A DNA stretch of 5,482 bases from the NCBI GenBank assembly GCA_964609495.1, contig CAZSTA010000229.1, positions 1 through 5,482 on the forward strand. The letters are read 5' to 3'. Below the pieces are notes generated by a model. That model searched no databases. It was not told where the DNA came from and worked only from the letters and a program-made list of their open reading frames with translations. The stretch's first letter is position 1, and the number at the start of each line of letters is the position of its first letter. Positions 1-4,019 of the stretch are shown here, one piece after another. The DNA is from CAZSTA01 sp964609495 [NCBI: uncultured bacterium] (GTDB lineage Bacteria > CAZSTA01). Position numbers and translations under genes: made by a program.

Positions 1-98
1 AAAGGAAACTTTTGCAGGCAATAAAACTCAAGTGTTCTGGTAACTTTTGCTTCCAAAAAATATATAAGGTTAAAAAGTTTCCTTTTCAAGGGGGAAGA
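1..98 (+). promoter_or_regulatory. Non-coding leader upstream of rpoN with a three-copy motif
   Basis: This AT-rich stretch has no convincing coding frame. A 12-bp motif, GGAAACTTTTGC at 4-15, recurs as GGTAACTTTTGC at 39-50 with one mismatch. It recurs in reverse orientation at 71-82 (10 of 12 positions). The outer copies form a perfect 13-bp inverted repeat, 1-13 against 73-85, with 59 bp between the arms. The TATATAAG at 61-68 could be part of a -10 element, but no good -35 lies at the right distance, so I do not call a promoter. The repeats are seen directly. Their role, whether a multi-site operator, the end of a small mobile palindrome or a structured leader, is inference. The left end is cut by the window. 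Confidence 0.45.
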
Positions 99-132
99 TC
101 CCTCTCCTCTAAGAAAGTGAGGTAGAGAGGGA
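99..132 (+). promoter_or_regulatory. Hairpin overlapping the rpoN ribosome-binding site
   Basis: TCCCTCT at 99-105 pairs with AGAGGGA at 126-132, and CCTC at 106-109 pairs with GAGG at 119-122. This leaves a three-base bulge (123-125) and a nine-base loop. The right arm contains the purine run AGAGAGGG (124-131), which is the only plausible Shine-Dalgarno sequence for rpoN. The hairpin would therefore hide the ribosome-binding site, and translation of rpoN may be limited or conditional. The pairing is directly visible. The regulatory effect is inferred. Confidence 0.5.
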
Positions 133-133
133 A

Positions 134-1540
134 ATGATGCGTCAACACCAAGAATTAGCTCTAAAGCAGAAAATGATCGTTACTCCTCAGCTCAAACAAT
201 CCCTGGATATCCTTCAACTTACTAATCTCGAGTTAGCTCAATATCTCCAACAGAAGATGTTAGAGAATCCAGCTCTAGAGTCAATCGAGGAAGAGGAAGA
301 GACTGAACAAGAGGATGAGGAAGAAGACGAAGTCTCTCCTGAGTTGGGGGAGGAATGGCTGGAGTATTTTGGCCCTGACAGTGGAAATGATGAGGAGTAC
401 TATAGACCAAGCGATGATACCGCCTATGTGAGTGATATTATAGAGGACACTATATCTTACCCCAGTTCCTTCAGAGATGATTTGATCTCTCAGCTTCACT
501 TTAAAGTTTCCTCTCCAGAGAAGATGGGACTTTTGGCTCTGTTGGTAGCTAATTTAGATGACGATGGTTATTTCCGCAAGGATATTAACGAGATGGCTAA
601 GGATTTTGGTATTCCAGTAGATGATATAGAGAAAGGTCTTAGGCTCATCCAGAGCTTGGATCCTCCAGGGATAGCCGCTAGGAATCTAAAGGAATGTCTG
701 CTTATCCAAGTTAAGAGATTGGGGATACCGAATGAGGTTGTCATAGCTCTCATTAGCAACTATTTGGAAGAGTTGGGGAGGGGAAAGTATAATAAGATCA
801 TAGAGGAGATGAAGATATCTAAAGAGGAATTAAGAGAAGCCCTAGAGGAGATCAAGAAGCTTAATCCTATCCCTATGTCCGGTTCCTCAGCTACAGAGCA
901 GGGAAGCTACATAACCCCGGATGTTATAGTCAGAGAGATAGATGGAGAATGCTATGTGATGATAAACGATAACTCAGTTCCTCGCTTCAGGATAAATCCT
1001 TTTTATAGGCGAATACTCAAGGAGAAGAGAGAAGAAGGAGGAGACAAGAAAGCTTATGAGTATGTAAAGGATAGGATAAACGCGGCGGCTTGGCTCTTAA
1101 GATGTGTTGAGCAAAGACGTAATACCATCTATCAAGTGACCAAGACGATCTGTGATCATCAGAAGGACTTTTTCAAGAAGGGTGTTGAGGCCTTAAGGCC
1201 TCTCAATCTGGTGGATATCGCTGACGAGTTGGGGATTCACGAATCCACCGTCAGCAGAGTTACGAGTAAGAGCTACATTCAAACTCCACGCGGGGTGTAT
1301 CCCTTCCGCTTCTTCTTTCCTACAGAGCTATCCTCAAGCGACGGGACCGGGGTCTCCTCGACCTCTGTCAAAAAGCTAATTCAGGATATAATCCAGAGTG
1401 AGGATCCCAAACATCCCCTATCCGATGAAAAAATAGCCCAGAGGCTTAAGGAGCAAGGGATAGGGATAGCTAGGCGGACGGTAGCTAAATATCGCAATGA
1501 AATGAAAATCTTATCCGCCAGACAGAGGAAAGGGATATAG
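134..1540 (+). CDS. rpoN: RNA polymerase sigma-54 factor RpoN
   Basis: RpoN directs core RNA polymerase to -24/-12 promoters and needs an ATP-driven enhancer-binding protein to open DNA. The 468-residue length is normal for the family. Region I, the glutamine- and leucine-rich activator-interacting segment, spans about 6-48 and includes TPQLKQSLDILQL. Region II is very acidic (51-66 is almost all Glu/Asp). The core-binding domain follows at about 105-200 with the hallmark SLDPPGIAARNL. The DNA-binding part holds a helix-turn-helix at about 357-378 (DIADELGIHESTVSRV, then YIQTPRG). The C-terminal RpoN box is ARRTVAKYRN at 446-455, where the usual last residue is Glu. The start could be ATG at 134 or ATG at 137. 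The second lies at better distance (5 nt) from AGAGAGGG at 124-131. It stands 116 bp ahead of pcm. The family assignment is secure. Confidence 0.97.
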   Translation: MMRQHQELALKQKMIVTPQLKQSLDILQLTNLELAQYLQQKMLENPALESIEEEEETEQEDEEEDEVSPELGEEWLEYFGPDSGNDEEYYRPSDDTAYVSDIIEDTISYPSSFRDDLISQLHFKVSSPEKMGLLALLVANLDDDGYFRKDINEMAKDFGIPVDDIEKGLRLIQSLDPPGIAARNLKECLLIQVKRLGIPNEVVIALISNYLEELGRGKYNKIIEEMKISKEELREALEEIKKLNPIPMSGSSATEQGSYITPDVIVREIDGECYVMINDNSVPRFRINPFYRRILKEKREEGGDKKAYEYVKDRINAAAWLLRCVEQRRNTIYQVTKTICDHQKDFFKKGVEALRPLNLVDIADELGIHESTVSRVTSKSYIQTPRGVYPFRFFFPTELSSSDGTGVSSTSVKKLIQDIIQSEDPKHPLSDEKIAQRLKEQGIGIARRTVAKYRNEMKILSARQRKGI

Positions 1541-1560
1541 AAGGGGATAACCGAGGCAAG

Positions 1561-1623
1561 CCCGAACTTATTTCCCCCTCACCCTATCCCTCTTCCACGA
1601 GGGGAGAGGGAACTTAAGTTCGG
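1561..1623. repeat. Intergenic palindromic CCCTCT/AGAGGG element
   Basis: An outer perfect 9-bp stem pairs CCGAACTTA (1562-1570) with TAAGTTCGG (1615-1623). It encloses a hairpin of 10 bp, including one G-T pair, between 1587-1596 and 1602-1611 with the loop ACGAG. The pyrimidine-rich left side (CCCCCTCACCCTATCCCTCT) and its purine-rich partner resemble the short dispersed palindromes found between genes in many bacterial genomes. I infer it is a MITE- or REP-like repeat, but only one copy is visible here. It may also act as an RNA processing or stabilising structure between rpoN and pcm. It is not a canonical terminator, since no T-tract follows the stem directly. Confidence 0.55.
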
Positions 1624-1646
1624 TTTAGAGGGTTTTTCCCTCTAAA
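1624..1646 (+). promoter_or_regulatory. Hairpin adjoining the pcm ribosome-binding site
   Basis: TTTAGAGGG (1624-1632) and CCCTCTAAA (1638-1646) form a perfect 9-bp stem around a TTTTT loop. The last three bases of the right arm are the first bases of AAAGGA (1644-1649), the Shine-Dalgarno sequence for the TTG start of pcm. Folding could therefore restrict pcm translation. The T-run sits in the loop and not after the stem, so this is not a standard intrinsic terminator on this strand. The same CCCTCT/AGAGGG pairing occurs just before rpoN. Confidence 0.45.
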
Positions 1647-1656
1647 GGAAGAAATT

Positions 1657-2325
1657 TTGAGGATAGATTTTCGCAGAGCCAGAGAGATTATGGTAAATGG
1701 GCAACTTAGAGCCAGGGGAATCTCCGATGAAAGAGTCATATCTGCTATGAGGAAGGTTCCACGGCATGAATTTGTTCCTTCAGATTATCAGAAGCAGGCT
1801 TATTCGGACCATCCACTCCCCATTGGCTTTGGACAGACTATATCTCAACCCTTTATGGTAGCGATGATGACTGAATATCTTCAACTTACTGGAAAGGAAA
1901 AGGTCCTAGAGGTAGGAACGGGATCTGGATATCAGGCCGCAATATTAGGAGAACTAGCAGCTTTTGTTTATACTGTCGAACGTAATGAGATCCTGGCGAA
2001 AAGGGCTGAGAAGAAGCTGGCTGAACTTGGTTATGATAACATCAAGGTTATAGTAGGAGATGGATCTCAAGGCTTGAAAGAATTTTCCCCCTACGATAGG
2101 ATAGTGGTTACCGCCTTCTCCTCCTTTGTACCTCAGACCTTAAAAGAACAATTGAGCGAGGGAGGGAGGCTTCTTATCCCGATAGGAGATCCTCGCTATC
2201 AGACCTTGATCTTAGTGGAAAGGAGAGGAGAGGAGTTCATACAAAAAAGTATAACCGGTTGTGTTTTCGTCCCTCTGATAGGGGAATATGGCTGGAGATC
2301 GCAGGATAATAATAAACAACTATGA
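1657..2325 (+). CDS. pcm: Protein-L-isoaspartate O-methyltransferase
   Basis: This cytoplasmic enzyme transfers a methyl group from S-adenosylmethionine to the carboxylate of L-isoaspartyl residues in aged proteins, which starts their repair to aspartate. At 222 residues it is a typical full-length member. Visible marks are QLRARGI..RVISAMRKVPRHEFVP (16-41, abridged), the family signature GQTISQP (59-65) with the active-site Ser63, SAM motif I VLEVGTGSGY (83-92), VYTVER (104-109), GDGSQG (134-139) and YDRIVVTA (146-153). The TTG start is chosen because AAAGGA lies 7 nt upstream and the reading matches the family's N-terminal length. ATG at 1690 (residue 12) is the alternative but has no good ribosome-binding site. 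The stop overlaps the next gene as ATGA, so the two are probably translated together. Family assignment is firm. Confidence 0.95.
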   Translation: MRIDFRRAREIMVNGQLRARGISDERVISAMRKVPRHEFVPSDYQKQAYSDHPLPIGFGQTISQPFMVAMMTEYLQLTGKEKVLEVGTGSGYQAAILGELAAFVYTVERNEILAKRAEKKLAELGYDNIKVIVGDGSQGLKEFSPYDRIVVTAFSSFVPQTLKEQLSEGGRLLIPIGDPRYQTLILVERRGEEFIQKSITGCVFVPLIGEYGWRSQDNNKQL

Positions 2326-3647
2326 GAGTTATTGACGATACGATCATCGCTTCGGTTCAGAGGGCCAATATATTGCCCCTTACTTCCGAATGTAACCTCG
2401 ATTGTTCATTCTGTAGCCATAAATTTAATCCCGCTGAGATCGAAGTCTATACCATTTCCTCCCGTCCAATTGAAGAGATAGAGGCATCCTTTGAGTTCCT
2501 ATCTCCGAAAGAGAAAATAGTTATCGGAGAATCAGCCTCTAAGATCATAGAAGGAGAACCATTTCTTCACCCTAACATCAGGGATATATTAAAATCGATC
2601 AGGAGACGCTTCCCCGAAATTCCGCTTCAGATAACTACTAATGGCACTTACTTAACCAAAGATAATATAGAACTTCTTCAAGCTCTATCGCCGCTAGAGC
2701 TTTACGTATCTTTAAACAGCGATGATCCTCATAAGAGAAGTCTGCTTATGCGAGATAGGAGGCCCGAGATCGCTATCAAGGGGATAGAGCATCTAGCTGA
2801 GGCTGGAATCCCTTATCACGGAAGCTTAGTGGCGATGCCTTGGGTAGTAGGTTGGGACGATATAGCTGAGACGATTCGCTATTTAGATCGCAATCTCGCT
2901 TCTACTATAAGAGTCTTTATCCCTGGATACACCCACCTAGCTCCACCTTCCTGGCCAGAACCAGATATACTTCGCTCTGAATTATCATCCTTCGTCCTCA
3001 AGATGAGAAAGATAATAGATACACCTCTGCTCCTAGAACCTCCCCTTTTAACTGATCTCATCGCCGAGGTTGTCGGAGTTATCAGGGATTCTCCTGCCAG
3101 CGAAGTTGACATAAAGATGAGAGATAGAATAGTGAAAGTTGCGGGAGAAAAAGTTACCTCTCGTGCTGAGGCTTTCTATCGCTTAAAACGTTTGGCTGAT
3201 CCAACGATGATCCTCGAACGCGAGGGGAAAGAGTTCTCGGTAAGATTAAATAAAGAAGCCGGGGAGAGTTCTGGCTTAGTATTCGAAAACGATATTGAAC
3301 CTTATCTACTCGATAGCTTAGAGATGATAAAGGCAAGGTATAAACAAGATGAGGTTTGGGCGCTGGTAGCTTCCTCCAGCTCTACTATCTTGAGAAAGAT
3401 TATGCAACCTCTAGGAATAGAAGTGGTAGAGGTGAAAAATAGATTCTTCGGAGGCACGATCTCCTCGGCTGGTCTCTTAGTGGTTGATGACTTTCGAGAG
3501 GCGTTAAGAGAGAAGGTAAAAGATGGTAAATATCCAGAAGTGATATTAGTTCCCTCTATAGCCTTCGATGAGAGAGGGAGGGATCTTAGAGGAGAATCTT
3601 ATCTGGAGTTAGCAAAAGAGTTCGATATTATATTAGAGCTAGGGTAG
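2322..3647 (+). CDS. Radical SAM protein with internal PDZ and C-terminal DUF512-like domain
   Basis: A 441-residue iron-sulfur protein of unknown substrate. The N-terminal radical SAM domain (about 14-215) carries CX3CX2C as Cys24, Cys28 and Cys31, the residues that bind the [4Fe-4S] cluster used to cleave S-adenosylmethionine. It also has EGEPFLHPNI (77-86) and TTNGTYLT (105-112), typical of this fold. Residues about 250-311 read as a PDZ domain: VVGVIRDSPAS, then DRIVKVAGEKV, then LEREGKEFSVRL. The C-terminal part (about 343-435) resembles DUF512, with NRFFGGTISSAGLLVVDD (373-390) and a VILVPSIAF strand. DUF512 proteins as I know them carry the PDZ at the N-terminus, so this order is unusual. 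There is no signal peptide or membrane segment, so it is presumably cytoplasmic. The start overlaps the pcm stop (ATGA) without its own Shine-Dalgarno sequence, which suggests translational coupling. Radical SAM is certain; PDZ is likely; DUF512 is probable. Confidence 0.88.
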   Translation: MRVIDDTIIASVQRANILPLTSECNLDCSFCSHKFNPAEIEVYTISSRPIEEIEASFEFLSPKEKIVIGESASKIIEGEPFLHPNIRDILKSIRRRFPEIPLQITTNGTYLTKDNIELLQALSPLELYVSLNSDDPHKRSLLMRDRRPEIAIKGIEHLAEAGIPYHGSLVAMPWVVGWDDIAETIRYLDRNLASTIRVFIPGYTHLAPPSWPEPDILRSELSSFVLKMRKIIDTPLLLEPPLLTDLIAEVVGVIRDSPASEVDIKMRDRIVKVAGEKVTSRAEAFYRLKRLADPTMILEREGKEFSVRLNKEAGESSGLVFENDIEPYLLDSLEMIKARYKQDEVWALVASSSSTILRKIMQPLGIEVVEVKNRFFGGTISSAGLLVVDDFREALREKVKDGKYPEVILVPSIAFDERGRDLRGESYLELAKEFDIILELG

Positions 3648-3684
3648 TTATCTTTAAAAGCGTGAATTTTTATAGAAAATATAT

Positions 3685-3713
3685 TTGACAAAGAGCTTTA
3701 ATCTGGGTATAAT
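3685..3713 (+). promoter_or_regulatory. Consensus sigma-70-type promoter for the propeller gene
   Basis: TTGACA at 3685-3690 and TATAAT at 3708-3713 are both perfect consensus hexamers with the ideal 17-bp spacer. The surrounding DNA is AT-rich and the site lies 38 bp after the radical SAM gene stops. Transcription should start near 3720, giving a leader of about 300 nt before the ATG at 4020. There is no TG extended -10. No matching -24/-12 site is present, so the nearby rpoN product is not the expected sigma factor. Confidence 0.85.
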
Positions 3714-3752
3714 ATAGACAACTAAATACCAACTTAACGTGGAGGTAATGAT

Positions 3753-3786
3753 CCTATAGTCTGTATCTGGGCACTTAGACTATAGG
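3753..3786 (+). other. Perfect 10-bp RNA hairpin in the leader
   Basis: CCTATAGTCT (3753-3762) pairs without mismatch with AGACTATAGG (3777-3786) around the 14-nt loop GTATCTGGGCACTT. It starts about 33 nt after the predicted transcription start. The loop contains GGGC, which could contact other leader segments. No T-tract follows, so it is a structural stem and not a terminator. Confidence 0.6.
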
Positions 3787-3796
3787 GGAGCCAATA

Positions 3797-3874
3797 GTGA
3801 AACCAGCCACTACTATATTCGTGGGTGGTATTTTTAATTCCCTCAAGCTCATTGGACTTCGTAAAACAATCTAA
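3797..3874 (+). CDS. Possible 25-residue leader peptide
   Basis: A short frame opens with GTG at 3797, preceded at 6 nt by the purine run AGGGGAG (3784-3790), and ends with TAA at 3872-3874. The peptide would begin MKPATTIFVGGIFNSLKLIG. It runs through the terminator-like hairpin, so translation could in principle alter folding, as in attenuation. Its TIFVGGIFNS loosely resembles the TIFAGT..GGVFKS core of the downstream propeller blades. It might therefore be a decayed blade fragment instead of a true leader peptide. The frame is short enough to arise by chance, so this is a weak call. Confidence 0.2.
   Translation: MKPATTIFVGGIFNSLKLIGLRKTI
3802..3835 (+). terminator. Terminator-like hairpin with T-tract inside the leader
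   Basis: ACCAGCCAC (3802-3810) pairs with GTGGGTGGT (3821-3829), giving eight pairs and one central G-G mismatch with a 10-nt loop. TTTTT follows at 3831-3835. Termination here would yield an RNA of about 115 nt from the promoter at 3685-3713. The mismatch makes it a moderate terminator, which suits an attenuator more than a full stop. A competing pair, TAGTG (3795-3799) with CACTA (3808-3812), overlaps the left arm. Confidence 0.4.
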
Positions 3875-4003
3875 TTTGGTAGTATGAGTGATATTTGACA
3901 AATTAAACCACCTCCCAGAGGCGAGCTCCAAAAAGGAGAAAATGAAAGTGAAGAATTTAATAATGATAATGGTTGACATTTGGAAAAATAAATCAAGAGC
4001 TAT

Positions 4004-4010
4004 AAGGAGG
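4004..4010 (+). promoter_or_regulatory. Strong Shine-Dalgarno sequence fixing the start at 4020
   Basis: AAGGAGG lies 9 nt before the ATG at 4020. This decides against the in-frame upstream ATG at 3942, whose AAGGAG (3933-3938) is only 3 nt away and which would add 26 residues ahead of a good signal peptide. GGAGGT at 4006-4011 is complementary to ACCTCC at 3910-3915, so it can be masked by the leader. Confidence 0.8.
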
Positions 4011-4019
4011 TATAATATA

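Larger units (their letters stand above)
3720..4019 (+). promoter_or_regulatory. Long structured 5' leader of the propeller gene
   Basis: About 300 nt separate the predicted transcription start from the ATG. The leader contains a perfect 10-bp hairpin (3753-3786), a terminator-like hairpin (3802-3829), a 7-bp stem TAATTTG/CAAATTA (3872-3878 with 3899-3905) and the block ACCACCTCC at 3907-3915. Its last six bases, ACCTCC (3910-3915), are complementary to GGAGGT at two places. One is 3741-3746 near the 5' end, and the other is 4006-4011, which covers the Shine-Dalgarno sequence. Its first six bases, ACCACC, are complementary to GGTGGT (3824-3829) in the terminator stem. This is the kind of layout expected of an RNA switch or attenuator. 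I do not recognise any named riboswitch family in it. The pairings are seen; the switching is inferred. Confidence 0.5.

Noticed and set aside
37-51. CTGGTAACTTTTGCT as a sigma-54 -24/-12 promoter for autoregulation of rpoN
   Set aside because: The GG and GC are separated by 8 bases; the family requires 10. The copy at 4-15 has the same wrong spacing.
1-125. Tail of an upstream gene (one frame open to TAA at 41, another to TAG at 123)
   Set aside because: The short peptides show no recognisable family feature, and the region is filled with non-coding repeats.
222-759. Minus-strand frames of 60-72 codons inside rpoN, and similar ones inside the radical SAM gene
   Set aside because: They are antisense shadows of well-supported genes, with no family resemblance or translation signals.
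3715-3840. Known riboswitch classes such as c-di-GMP-I, cobalamin, fluoride or purine
   Set aside because: The conserved core sequences of these classes are absent. Only a loose B12-box-like ACCAGCC is present, without the rest of the cobalamin core.
3970-3984. TGGTTGACATTTGGA as a -24/-12 promoter for the propeller gene
   Set aside because: The GG is present but the -12 element TTGC is replaced by TGGA, and a perfect sigma-70-type promoter exists upstream.
3942-4019. Upstream in-frame ATG that would extend the propeller protein by 26 residues
   Set aside because: AAGGAG is only 3 nt from that ATG, and the extension would put 26 mostly charged residues ahead of a good signal peptide. The ATG at 4020 has AAGGAGG at ideal distance.
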